This document shows, piece by piece, positions 28,021 through 35,867 of a stretch of 64,000 nucleotides of DNA. Position numbers and translations under genes: made by a program. The DNA is taken from NCBI RefSeq assembly GCF_002887595.1, contig NZ_PEBU01000001.1, positions 248,001-312,000 on the forward strand. Reading direction: 5' to 3'. The stretch comes from Bowmanella denitrificans. Its GTDB lineage: Bacteria; Pseudomonadota; Gammaproteobacteria; Enterobacterales; Alteromonadaceae. Position 1 is the stretch's first letter; each line of letters begins with the position of its first letter. The notes below the pieces were generated by a model. It did not search any database and was not told the DNA's origin. It saw only the letters and a program-made list of their open reading frames with translations.

Positions 28021-29046
28021 TTGGCGCAGATAATACCTAAAATTGTCCCCGCTGTAGAGACTTCCTGGCAAAAAGAATTGGCATTGGCATATCGCGATCC
28101 GGGTAAATTACTGGCAGCGCTGGACCTGCCCGCAGAAGCCTTTGTCAGCGGCTTTGCCGCCAGAAAACTATTTCCGCTGATAGTGCCACGGCCTTTTGTT
28201 GAAAGAATGAAAAAAGGCGATGCCAATGACCCCTTATTGCGCCAGGTACTCACCCTGGAAGAGGAACTGCTTGAAACACCGGGATACAGTGCAGACCCAC
28301 TGGACGAACAGCAAAGTGCCGTGCCGGGTTTATTGCATAAGTATCAAAGTCGGGTACTGATGATTATTCGCGGTGGCTGCGCGATAAACTGCCGCTATTG
28401 TTTTCGCCGCCATTTTCCTTATGCAGACAACGCCCCCTCCAGGCAAGGATGGCAACAGGCACTGAACTATATTCGCGCCAATCAGGAGATTAACGAGGTT
28501 ATCTACTCAGGTGGCGACCCTCTGATGGCCAAAGATGATTTCCTCGCCTGGCTTAGCCAGGAGGTTGCAAACATTCCGCATGTAACACGCTTGCGCCTGC
28601 ATACCAGGCTACCGGTGGTAATTCCGGCGCGGATAACTGATGAGCTACTTGGCTGGTTTGCCGACAGCCGTCTGCGCCCTGTCATGGTGCTGCATATCAA
28701 CCATGCCAATGAAGTGGATAAAAAGCTCGAAGAAGCACTACACAAGCTACGTGCTGCCGGTGTTACTTTGCTGAATCAGGCTGTATTGCTAAAAGGTGTG
28801 AACGATTCTGTGCAGGCTCAAGTGGAGCTTAGTGAAGCAATATTTGCTGTTGGCGTACTGCCGTACTATCTGCATTTGCTGGACAAGGTACAAGGCGCGG
28901 CGCATTTTGCGGTGGATGACAGCCAGGCAAGACAAATAATGGCAGGAATGATAAAGCGTCTGCCGGGATACCTGGTGTCCAAACTCGTCAGAGAAATTGG
29001 TCACCAGCCCGGCAAGACGCCCGTCGACTTACATCTTCATCCCTAA
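28021..29046 (+). CDS. epmB: EF-P beta-lysylation protein EpmB (lysine 2,3-aminomutase-like)
   Basis: A 341-residue radical SAM enzyme that makes (R)-beta-lysine for EF-P modification. The [4Fe-4S] cysteines C120, C124 and C127 lie in [21 protein letters not shown] is the following glycine-rich SAM contact and HINHANEVD a conserved family segment; [13 protein letters not shown] and [13 protein letters not shown] are further hallmarks. The start is TTG at 28021, supported by family alignment (MAxI). It is divergent from efp, with which it acts. Confidence 0.95.
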   Translation: MAQIIPKIVPAVETSWQKELALAYRDPGKLLAALDLPAEAFVSGFAARKLFPLIVPRPFVERMKKGDANDPLLRQVLTLEEELLETPGYSADPLDEQQSAVPGLLHKYQSRVLMIIRGGCAINCRYCFRRHFPYADNAPSRQGWQQALNYIRANQEINEVIYSGGDPLMAKDDFLAWLSQEVANIPHVTRLRLHTRLPVVIPARITDELLGWFADSRLRPVMVLHINHANEVDKKLEEALHKLRAAGVTLLNQAVLLKGVNDSVQAQVELSEAIFAVGVLPYYLHLLDKVQGAAHFAVDDSQARQIMAGMIKRLPGYLVSKLVREIGHQPGKTPVDLHLHP

Positions 29047-29079
29047 CGCAGGCAAGCCTGGCCAGGGTCGGGCTGCCAA

Positions 29080-29271
29080 TCAGGCGAAGGTATCGATAGT
29101 CGATCCCAACGCAGGATTTGCCGAAGAAGCTTTGGGTACGCCAGAAGCTGAATCCAGCAACTGAAGTGCGGCTTTGCCCTCTTGTTCCTGCTGATTTTTA
29201 GCAAGTTTTGCAGAGCGAAGTTCTGCCGACACGTCGGACATTCCAGAGGTAGAAGCACCTTGTAGTTCCAT
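29080..29271 (-). CDS. YjfB-family putative motility protein
   Basis: A 63-residue protein resembling the YjfB family of putative motility proteins: a short polar N-terminus, a helical middle with alternating charged residues, and the conserved end NPALGSTIDTFA (compare the LGxxIDxxA ends of the family). GAGGA lies 6 bases before the ATG. It faces into epmB's 3' side. The role in motility is a family name only; no flagellar genes are in the window. Confidence 0.68.
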   Translation of the reverse strand: MELQGASTSGMSDVSAELRSAKLAKNQQEQEGKAALQLLDSASGVPKASSANPALGSTIDTFA

Positions 29272-29383
29272 ACCTGTTCCTCTTACAGCTTGAGACTGAG
29301 TTTAAAAGCGGGCAGAATTGCCCACCTTCGACAGCTTATCGGCATGCCTTAGCGCATCTTTAATAAAAAAGTGAATTTTTTCC

Positions 29384-29698
29384 ATGCAAAGCATTCTGGA
29401 TAAACTCAAAGACAACATGCAGGTCATCTATCGGCGCGCGTTGGACGCCGACCAGTCACTGGCCAAGCTGCATCAGCAAGGCCAGGGAAAATTCCAGCAG
29501 GTGTTTGCCGATGACGCTGGATTTGAGGTTCAAAGTAAAAGGTTTGGGCCTTATGTTGAAGAACTGGCTCGCGATATCGTTACTCTCGAAAACCAGACAG
29601 ATACCGAAACCTTTGAGCCCCAACTAGCCAACGTCGTGCGCAAAATGGAACTGTTGTTTTCGACCCTGGCCGGTTTTAAAGACAGCCTGAAAGGCTGA
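29384..29698 (+). CDS. Hypothetical helical protein
   Basis: A 104-residue soluble protein that I do not recognise. It is mostly helical by composition, with an acidic-amphipathic pattern and the segment SKRFGPYVEELARDI in the middle; there is no signal peptide or membrane segment. The start ATG at 29384 follows a T-rich leader with no strong ribosome site. A weak resemblance to the short helical PriC type was considered but is too slight to name. It is the first of two small plus-strand genes in this stretch. Confidence 0.6.
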   Translation: MQSILDKLKDNMQVIYRRALDADQSLAKLHQQGQGKFQQVFADDAGFEVQSKRFGPYVEELARDIVTLENQTDTETFEPQLANVVRKMELLFSTLAGFKDSLKG

Positions 29699-29801
29699 GC
29701 CAGACAGGTTGTTTTTTAGCCTGCCTGGTGCATACTTATACAGGTTCCGTTGAAAATCTGATGGAACTGAACTAAGTGCGAAGCATCAAGGGGAGGTTGT
29801 A

Positions 29802-30137
29802 ATGGAAGTACTGGCAACCAACACAAGTTTAAATTCATCTTTCCGCCAACAGTCGGTCAACGCGGCAGAAGAAAAGCCTGTTGCCTTTGGTATCGGTGCC
29901 GGACAACCCAAAGTGGAACTGTCCCCCCAGGCCAGGATATTGCAGCAGACTGAACAGAATCTGCAAGCCCAGCAACAAACACGCCCAGCCAGCCAGGACA
30001 AACAACAGGACGATGCAGAGGATGGCAGCAGTGATTTTGTCAGGGTATCCAGCAGCGTCGGGCCGTCTGCGCAAAGCAATAACTTGTCCGCTGAAAAAGC
30101 GACGGAGTTATATAAGTCTATTGAAAAAATGCTTTAA
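29802..30137 (+). CDS. Hypothetical glutamine-rich protein
   Basis: A 111-residue polar protein of unknown function, with GGGGAGG (29790-29796) upstream as ribosome site. The middle (residues about 40-75) is rich in Gln, Asp and Ser and likely disordered. The segment KVELSPQARILQQTEQN resembles the VxLSxxA pattern often seen near the N-termini of flagellar or hook-length proteins, and the C-terminus LSAEKATELYKSIEKML is amphipathic. It ends in a strong bidirectional terminator shared with the DUF3016 gene. A link to the nearby YjfB-like protein is speculative. Confidence 0.62.
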   Translation: MEVLATNTSLNSSFRQQSVNAAEEKPVAFGIGAGQPKVELSPQARILQQTEQNLQAQQQTRPASQDKQQDDAEDGSSDFVRVSSSVGPSAQSNNLSAEKATELYKSIEKML

Positions 30138-30142
30138 CCAAA

Positions 30143-30169
30143 ACAAAGCCAGGCGGAGCCTGGCTTTGT
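30143..30169. terminator. Bidirectional stem-loop terminator
   Basis: ACAAAGCCAGGC (30143-30154) pairs perfectly over 12 bp with GCCTGGCTTTGT (30158-30169), loop GGA, between convergent genes. Confidence 0.85.
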
Positions 30170-30173
30170 GGGT

Positions 30174-30698
30174 TTATTCTTTAGGTAATATGTCGGCGAA
30201 CGCCTCATTAAACCATTCCCGAATCATATTTTTCTCGTAGCGCAGTGATTCACTGTTAAACAGCGGGTTCACTCTGTCCTGAAAGCTCATATCCTTAAGA
30301 TCCACTTCCTCACCTTTGATCTGCTCACCACTGGCGTCCAATAGTTTGTAATCAAACTTCATCCTTGGAATATCAATACGTTTAATTAGGCGCACATCAG
30401 AGGGACTGTTCAGGCCAACAAAACTGCCTGGCCAGACCTGACCGGCTAAATCCAGATTAGTGACATTCAACTGTAATTTTTGCCCATCGGGAAGCTTCTC
30501 TGCCAGCTTTTCTACGTACTCCTGGATCTCGGCAAAGGTTCTTTCTCTGAACTTTACTCTGGATTCATTGGCAGGGTGTACATCCGTATAACGGTCGGGA
30601 TCCTGCCAGTTTATCTCTACATCGGCCTTGGCCAGACTGACACCACTGACACTCATTAAAGTAGTAGCCAACAATAAGGAACGGGTAACCTGTTTCAT
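30174..30698 (-). CDS. DUF3016 domain-containing exported protein
   Basis: A 174-residue secreted protein. A signal peptide (residues 1-26, ending VSLA-KA) precedes the DUF3016 region, recognised by VEINWQDPDRYTDV near the mature start, the FxERTFAEIQEYVEKLAEKLPDGQKL block and the VNPLFNSESLRYEKNMIREWFNEAF end. The ATG at 30696-30698 has AGAGG upstream; longer frames run into the tandem repeat. The family is common in Alteromonadales and Shewanella and has no known function. Confidence 0.87.
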   Translation of the reverse strand: MKQVTRSLLLATTLMSVSGVSLAKADVEINWQDPDRYTDVHPANESRVKFRERTFAEIQEYVEKLAEKLPDGQKLQLNVTNLDLAGQVWPGSFVGLNSPSDVRLIKRIDIPRMKFDYKLLDASGEQIKGEEVDLKDMSFQDRVNPLFNSESLRYEKNMIREWFNEAFADILPKE

Positions 30699-30765
30699 AC
30701 TCTTACCTCTGCACAAATGTCTGAACGATGAGTATGAGTCTACAGGATACAACTGAATTTTTGCT

Positions 30766-30975
30766 GAACATCGCCGTTCCTGTTCCTCCATGAACCCACG
30801 GCATACCGTTCATCCTGAACATCGCCGCTCCTGTTCCTCCATGAACCCAAGGCATACTGTTCATCCTGAACATCGCCGTTCCTGTTCTTCCATGAACCCA
30901 CGGCATACCGTTCATCCTGAACATCGCCGTTCCTGTTCTTCCATGAACCCACGGCATACCGTTCATCCTGAACAT
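30766..30975. repeat. 51-bp tandem repeat, about 4.1 copies
   Basis: Unit starts at 30790, 30841, 30892 and 30943, each 51 bases, with a partial unit (30766-30789) before. Copies differ at a few positions (for example GCTCC or GTTCC; CCACGG or CCAAGG). Each unit can form ACGG-CATA-CCGT and GAACA/TGTTC hairpins. The length 51 is a multiple of three, so frames stay open on both strands (17-residue repeats such as MFRMNGMPWVHGG on the minus strand), but no ribosome site or domain supports a gene. Confidence 0.95.
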
Positions 30976-31118
30976 AAAAAAGGCCGGTAGAACCGGCCAA
31001 CCACAACACAGGTAAAGGATTAAGTTACCTGCTCTTGCACTGTGTCGGTAACTGCAGGCTTCCTAGCCATAAACCGACAACACAATCCTAGCTTCTGGCC
31101 TTCCTTCGGTCAGATCGA
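30976..31118 (-). ncRNA. Candidate structured small RNA
   Basis: Minus-strand reading gives four consecutive hairpins: 31094-31114 (7-bp stem with one mismatch, loop GAAGGAA), 31043-31079 (TGTCGGT/ACCGACA enclosing GGCT-AGGA-AGCC), 31009-31031 (CAGGTAA/TTACCTG), and 30982-30998 (GGCCGG/CCGGCC) followed by six T. The last is a terminator usable only on this strand. A weak promoter TTACAA-N17-CAAATT lies just upstream of the first hairpin. Two GGA motifs sit in loops, as in Csr/Rsm-type RNAs, but the total count is low. No open frame fits. Function unknown. Confidence 0.5.
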
Positions 31119-31120
31119 AT

Positions 31121-31149
31121 TTGACAGCATTTGTGAATAATTGTAATTC
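31121..31149 (+). promoter_or_regulatory. Candidate promoter of mipA operon
   Basis: A perfect -35 TTGACA (31121-31126) is followed after 17 bases by a weak -10 TAATTC (31144-31149). It lies 60 bases before the mipA start. Confidence 0.5.
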
Positions 31150-31208
31150 ATAGATGAGTCCGGCCTTGGCCTCTGCTACCCTTGTCTGCCGGTGTATCAG
31201 GAGCTGTC

Positions 31209-32051
31209 ATGACGTTGCGGGTTGGTTTGTGGATTGTATTGGTTGGCCTAATGGCTGGTCCCTCTGCTATTGCCTGTGAAAGCCAATGTATTGAAAAGGG
31301 GCAGTGGCAGTTGGGTGTGGCCATCGGGGCGGGCGTCCGAAGCAATCCTCTGGTTGACGGCGATAATATTCCGCTGGTGGTTCTACCCGATATCGCCTGG
31401 TATGGCGAGGCCTTCTATCTGGATAATGATGAAGTAGGTTATCAGGTTATTGATAATGGCACCTTCGCTTTGGAAGGCTTCGTTAATTTAAACAAGGAAG
31501 CCGCTAACTTTGCCTTTTGGCACCCTGCCAATCTATTCTCTAATATGGCCTTGGGGTCTGGTTTTATTGGCCCCTCGATGGAAGTAAAGCGTACCGTTTC
31601 CAAAGATGACGTGGCCACCCGGCGTTGGTCTGTTAATGGTGGCGTCAGGCTGCACCTTCGCCATGAATCAGGCGAGTTTCAGGCCAGTATGGTGACAGAC
31701 GTTGGTAAGGTTCACCATGGTCAGCAAGCCGAGCTTAGCTACAGCCTGTCCTGGCAAACCGGTCACTGGACCTGGGTTGCCACACCATCACTGGTATGGA
31801 AAAGCACAAAACTGGTAGATTATTATTACGGTCTGGATGATCGCGACGAGGTTGACACTTCCCTCTATTATGAAGCCCGTTCCGGCTGGTATCCTTCTCT
31901 GTCAATTCAGGTTATCCGTCCCATAGCTGAGCATTGGCGACTGATTGGCAGCCTGACCTGGACAGAACTGCATAAAGGGATGACGGCCAGCCCGTTGTTG
32001 GATGAAAGCAAGATTAGAGGAATTTTTGTCGGTGCCGCCTACCACTTCTGA
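31209..32051 (+). CDS. MipA/OmpV-family outer-membrane protein
   Basis: A 280-residue outer-membrane beta-barrel. A signal peptide (residues 1-22, LWIVLVGLMAGPSAIAC) precedes GQWQLGVAIGAGVRSNPLVDGDNIP and alternating amphipathic strands; the protein ends in YHF, the usual barrel terminus. MipA proteins in E. coli scaffold murein synthases, OmpV-like proteins vary. AGGAG 5 bases before the ATG at 31209 sets the start. It is the first gene of a unit with a DUF3019 protein, response regulator and kinase. Confidence 0.9.
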   Translation: MTLRVGLWIVLVGLMAGPSAIACESQCIEKGQWQLGVAIGAGVRSNPLVDGDNIPLVVLPDIAWYGEAFYLDNDEVGYQVIDNGTFALEGFVNLNKEAANFAFWHPANLFSNMALGSGFIGPSMEVKRTVSKDDVATRRWSVNGGVRLHLRHESGEFQASMVTDVGKVHHGQQAELSYSLSWQTGHWTWVATPSLVWKSTKLVDYYYGLDDRDEVDTSLYYEARSGWYPSLSIQVIRPIAEHWRLIGSLTWTELHKGMTASPLLDESKIRGIFVGAAYHF

Positions 32052-32063
32052 AGAGACTCAAGG

Positions 32064-32438
32064 TTGAAGCCGGTTTGGTACCGGCTGCTGATATTAATGG
32101 CAGTCAGTGGCTGGCATTTGTCAGTGGCAGCGCAGGATCTGGGATGGCGTGTTAAGCCTAGTGTCTGCATTGTTAAAGAGCTGGGGGAAGCCTGCCAATT
32201 GCAACTGGATATTCAAATATGGGGGGACTTACCTCCTGACAGCTGTCTGTTTCTCAGTGACGAGCAGTTGCAATGCTGGCAGACCCCACGGCAACATATT
32301 CGTTTAAACCTGAGTTACAGTGAAGATTCGGTTATCAGTATGCGGCAGGATGACCGCGACTTATTGACAGAGACACTGGAAGTAAAGGCACTGAGTGCTG
32401 TTCGCCAGCGTGTACGTAAGCCCTGGAGTTTATTCTGA
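32064..32438 (+). CDS. DUF3019 family exported protein
   Basis: A 124-residue periplasmic protein with a signal peptide (residues 1-23, LLILMAVSGWHLSVAA). The mature part has KPSVCIVKELGEACQ and CLFLSDEQLQCW, so four cysteines likely make two disulfides, the mark of DUF3019. The start is TTG at 32064. DUF3019 genes usually lie between a MipA gene and a two-component pair, as here, and may serve as a periplasmic accessory to the kinase. The stop overlaps the next start by one base. Confidence 0.85.
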   Translation: MKPVWYRLLILMAVSGWHLSVAAQDLGWRVKPSVCIVKELGEACQLQLDIQIWGDLPPDSCLFLSDEQLQCWQTPRQHIRLNLSYSEDSVISMRQDDRDLLTETLEVKALSAVRQRVRKPWSLF

Positions 32439-33133
32439 TGGCAAAAGTTTTTCTGGTAGAAGATGACGAGAGATTAAGCCAGTTAACGGCGGAATTTTTG
32501 CGTAACCAACAGTTGGATGTTGTGCAATTTGCGGATGGTACCGACTTACTTCAACAAGTACGCAAACAACAGCCAGATATTATTTTGCTGGATGTGATGT
32601 TGCCAGGTGAAGATGGCTTTATGCTCTGCCGTTCTTTACGCCAGTCCTTCAACGGCCCTATTCTGTTTCTGACGGCCAGAGATACAAACTATGATCAGGT
32701 GCTGGGCTTGGAGCTGGGTGCCGATGACTATGTGATCAAACCCGTCGAGCCTCGTGTATTGCTGGCCCGTATCCATGCCTTACTCAGAAGAGTCAAACCA
32801 ACTGGTATCCCGCAGCCTGCCAGCAAACTGAAGTTCGGTAGTCTGCGTATCGATAGCGCCTCCAGACAGGTCATGCTTGGGGAAGAGCCCATTCAACTGA
32901 CCAGCCATGAATTTGATTTATTATGGATGCTGGCGGAAAACGCGTCACAGTTAGTTGACCGTGAACAGATTTACCGCGATTTAATCGGTCGTGAATATGA
33001 CGGCCTGGACCGTTCAGCCGACGTACGTATTTCGCGATTGCGCAAAAAATTACGTGATAATCAGCAAAACCCACAGCGCATTAAAACGATTTGGGGCAAA
33101 GGCTTCTTCTTTGTGGCCGATGCCTGGGATTAA
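32438..33133 (+). CDS. OmpR-family response regulator
   Basis: A 231-residue regulator. The receiver (residues 1-118) has the acidic pair VEDDE, the phospho-acceptor D52 in LLDVMLPG, and the conserved KPVEP lysine. The C-terminal winged helix (about 130-230) carries LTSHEFDLLWMLAENASQLV and RSADVRISRLRKKL typical of OmpR/PhoB DNA binding. It resembles RstA. It overlaps the DUF3019 stop and is followed by its kinase after 37 bases. Confidence 0.93.
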   Translation: MAKVFLVEDDERLSQLTAEFLRNQQLDVVQFADGTDLLQQVRKQQPDIILLDVMLPGEDGFMLCRSLRQSFNGPILFLTARDTNYDQVLGLELGADDYVIKPVEPRVLLARIHALLRRVKPTGIPQPASKLKFGSLRIDSASRQVMLGEEPIQLTSHEFDLLWMLAENASQLVDREQIYRDLIGREYDGLDRSADVRISRLRKKLRDNQQNPQRIKTIWGKGFFFVADAWD

Positions 33134-33170
33134 TATGCGGGCAGTCTTTGTCACTCTTCAGGTTTAGATA

Positions 33171-34406
33171 ATGGGCAGACTGTTCGTCAGCCTGTATGTT
33201 TTTATTGTGCTGTCTTTAGTTGGGCTGGCGGCAGTTCTGGACAAAGTATTCCTGGAGAACGACAGTAAGCTGGACCCCTGGGTTGCAGCCACGGCTGCCT
33301 TTGTTAGCCAACAACTTTCGCTACCAGAAAATTTACCCAGCCAGCTAGACGGCTTCGGGCTTAAACTTGACCGCCTGGATGTAGACAGTATTGCCTGGCC
33401 GCAAGACATGGCTGAACAACTGCAAAATGGCCAGCCCCTGGTGTTGTTCGACGATGAATATGGGCAGCAGCTATACATCCTCGACAGCCGCAATAATCAG
33501 CTTCTGCAGATTTATCATCCGGATCAACCCAGTCAGTTAAATGTATGGTTGTATAGCGGTGTGTTTTTCGCTTTGCTGGCTTTACTTCTGTCACTATGGA
33601 CCTGGCCGCTTTGGCGCGACTTATCCAAGTTACGAGAAGCCTCACGTTCTTTGCGTCAGGATGGTTCACTGCCCGCCATTTCCGTCGGTTCAGCGTCGGC
33701 TTTGTCCAGCATTATGCATTCATTTAATCAACTCGGAACACAAATCAAACAGTTAGTGCAGAATCAACGGGAACTGACCGGAGCCGTGGCACATGAGTTT
33801 CGTACGCCATTGTCACGCTTGAAGTTTGCTCTGGCCATGGAGCCCCCCCCCGGCTCAGCGCCCTGGCAGGATATGACACGGGATGTTGAAGAATTGGAGC
33901 GACTGGTGCAGGAAATGCTCGATTACGCCAGCATGGAAAATACCGCACCGGAGATGGACTACTCGACCTTACCACTGGCGGAATTAGTGGAAGGACTAGC
34001 CAATCGCATGGCAGCCAACTGCCCGCCACATATTAAGCTCGAATTGCAATTATCCGATGCTGAGTTGCTGGCTGATGGGTACTTTGTGCAGCGGGCGCTG
34101 CAAAATATTATGCAAAACGCCATGCGCTATGCCAAAAGCAGGATTCTGGTCAGTATTGAAACAGATAGAGACGAAATTCGTCTGATGGTGGACGATGACG
34201 GCCAGGGCGTGGAAGAAGCCGACAAAGACAAAATTTTTGAACCTTTCTTCAGACCTGATGCAGGACGGGACAGAAAACGCGGAGGGGCCGGACTTGGTCT
34301 GGCGATTGTCAGACGGATACAACAATGGCACCAGGGCAGTTGTAAAGTAGAACGCTCGCCGTTGGGAGGCGCGCGTTTTATATTACGTTATCCGCAGACG
34401 CGTTGA
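33171..34406 (+). CDS. Sensor histidine kinase (RstB-like)
   Basis: A 411-residue membrane kinase. A first helix (about 5-22), a small periplasmic domain (23-123), a second helix (about 126-145) and a HAMP-like linker lead to the HisKA box with H208 in AVAHEFRTPLSRLK. The ATPase domain has an N box (ALQNIMQNAMRYA), G1 (VDDDGQGV), F box (IFEPFFRP) and G2 (GGAGLGLAIV). It pairs with the upstream regulator and probably senses the envelope state linked to the MipA-type porin. Confidence 0.93.
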   Translation: MGRLFVSLYVFIVLSLVGLAAVLDKVFLENDSKLDPWVAATAAFVSQQLSLPENLPSQLDGFGLKLDRLDVDSIAWPQDMAEQLQNGQPLVLFDDEYGQQLYILDSRNNQLLQIYHPDQPSQLNVWLYSGVFFALLALLLSLWTWPLWRDLSKLREASRSLRQDGSLPAISVGSASALSSIMHSFNQLGTQIKQLVQNQRELTGAVAHEFRTPLSRLKFALAMEPPPGSAPWQDMTRDVEELERLVQEMLDYASMENTAPEMDYSTLPLAELVEGLANRMAANCPPHIKLELQLSDAELLADGYFVQRALQNIMQNAMRYAKSRILVSIETDRDEIRLMVDDDGQGVEEADKDKIFEPFFRPDAGRDRKRGGAGLGLAIVRRIQQWHQGSCKVERSPLGGARFILRYPQTR

Positions 34407-34454
34407 TCTAAGCCAACAGCATCCCAGGGTGCAATAAACAATGCTTTGTGAACA

Positions 34455-34485
34455 ACCATTAAGGCCCGTTCAGGGCCTTAATGGT
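34455..34485. terminator. Long bidirectional stem-loop between kinase and purD
   Basis: ACCATTAAGGCCC (34455-34467) pairs perfectly over 13 bp with GGGCCTTAATGGT (34473-34485), loop GTTCA, between convergent genes. A short T-run only follows weakly. Confidence 0.75.
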
Positions 34486-34492
34486 ATTGGGT

Positions 34493-35782
34493 TTACTTGC
34501 CCTGTTCCCTGGCAATAGCACGCCAGGCAATATCTTTTCGGCAAAACATGCCGTTCCAACTAATTTCTTCAACCAGTTTATAGGCGCTGCGCTGCGCTTC
34601 GCTGACTGTTTCCCCCAATGCTGTGGCACAAAGTACCCGACCGCCATTGGTGACAACCTGTCCATCCTGCATTTTGGTACCAGCGTGGAACACTTTTGCA
34701 GTAGCGCTTTCACCATTACCCAAACCACTGATCACGTCACCTTTAGGGTAATCGCTGGGATAGCCCTTGGCAGCCAAAACTACCCCCACTGCAGCGCGAG
34801 CATCAAAGTCGATTTGAGTGTTATCCAACTTGCCATCCAGCGCCGCTTCACACAAACCGACCAGGTCTGATTGCAGACGCAGCATAATGGGCTGAGTTTC
34901 CGGGTCACCAAAACGGCAGTTATATTCGATCACTTTAGGTGTGCCGTCGCTGGTGATCATTAAGCCGGCATACAGGAAGCCCACATAAGGATGCCCTTCA
35001 GACGCCATGCCCTGTACAGTGGGGAAAATCACTTCGTTCAGAATGCGTTGATGCACATCAGCGGTAACTACGGGCGCCGGAGAATAGGCTCCCATACCGC
35101 CGGTATTTGGCCCTTGATCACCATCACCCACACGTTTGTGATCCTGACTGGTGGCAAAGGACAGCACATTTTTACCATCCACCATCACAATAAAACTGGC
35201 TTCTTCACCGCTCAGAAACTCTTCGATCACCACCCGGCTACCGGCATCGCCAAAGGCATTGCCAGCCAGCATATCGCGAATGGCATCTTCCGCTTCCTGC
35301 TCCGTCATGGCGACGATAACGCCTTTACCAGCGGCCAGGCCATCGGCCTTAACCACAATAGGTGCGCCTTGTTGCTTAACATAATCCAGTGCAGGGCCAA
35401 CCTCAGTAAAAGTCTGATAAGCCGCAGTGGGAATATTATGGCGGGCCAGAAAGTCCTTGGTAAAGGCTTTGGAGCCTTCAAGCTGGGCGGCCGCCTGGCT
35501 GGGACCAAAAATGCGCAAACCAGCGGCCTGGAACTTGTCTACCACGCCAAGCACCAACGGGGCTTCAGGACCGACAATGGTCAGGTCGATTTTTTCCTGC
35601 TGGGCAAATGCCAGTAAACCGCCAATGTTTTCTGCACCAATGGCAACATTCTGGATATTCGGTTCCAGTTCGGTGCCAGCATTACCTGGGGCAATAAACA
35701 CCTGACTAACCTGTTCAGACTGGGCAGCCTTCCATGCCAGCGCATGTTCACGACCGCCGCCGCCGATAATCAATACTTTCAT
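34493..35782 (-). CDS. purD: Phosphoribosylamine--glycine ligase (GAR synthetase)
   Basis: A 429-residue ATP-grasp enzyme joining glycine to phosphoribosylamine, step 2 of purine synthesis. The N-terminus MKVLIIGGGGREHALAWK, the GNAGT loop, PNTGGMGAYSP and the FLYAGLMIT/VIEYNCRFGDPETQ metal-binding segment are all present; length matches (E. coli 429). It is downstream of purH on the same strand, separated by 85 bases with a hairpin that may act as an attenuating terminator. Confidence 0.97.
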   Translation of the reverse strand: MKVLIIGGGGREHALAWKAAQSEQVSQVFIAPGNAGTELEPNIQNVAIGAENIGGLLAFAQQEKIDLTIVGPEAPLVLGVVDKFQAAGLRIFGPSQAAAQLEGSKAFTKDFLARHNIPTAAYQTFTEVGPALDYVKQQGAPIVVKADGLAAGKGVIVAMTEQEAEDAIRDMLAGNAFGDAGSRVVIEEFLSGEEASFIVMVDGKNVLSFATSQDHKRVGDGDQGPNTGGMGAYSPAPVVTADVHQRILNEVIFPTVQGMASEGHPYVGFLYAGLMITSDGTPKVIEYNCRFGDPETQPIMLRLQSDLVGLCEAALDGKLDNTQIDFDARAAVGVVLAAKGYPSDYPKGDVISGLGNGESATAKVFHAGTKMQDGQVVTNGGRVLCATALGETVSEAQRSAYKLVEEISWNGMFCRKDIAWRAIAREQGK

Positions 35783-35840
35783 TCTGTTCTCCCATTGTCC
35801 TTGTTTTAAGCCCGAGTATACCCCGGCTTCAGCAAACAGA

Positions 35841-35862
35841 AAGTCGACCCGCAGGCCGACTT
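35841..35862 (-). terminator. Stem-loop between purH and purD
   Basis: On the minus strand AAGTCG (35862-35857) pairs with CGACTT (35846-35841), with further GCC/GGG pairing and a following TTTCTGTTT. It may reduce purD expression relative to purH. Confidence 0.55.
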
Positions 35863-35867
35863 ACAGA

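Noticed and set aside
30766-30975. CRISPR array
   Set aside because: The units are contiguous with no unique spacers, and no cas genes are in the window.
30790-30990. Open frames across the tandem repeat on both strands
   Set aside because: They exist only because the unit is 51 bases; no ribosome site, no domain, and the DNA rather than the protein is conserved between units.
30976-31118. Firm call as a CsrB/RsmY RNA
   Set aside because: Only three GGA motifs and no UvrY/GacA upstream site were found, so only an unnamed small RNA is claimed.
34991-35617. 208-codon plus-strand frame opposite purD
   Set aside because: Shadow of purD, low-complexity histidine-rich translation caused by antisense codons.
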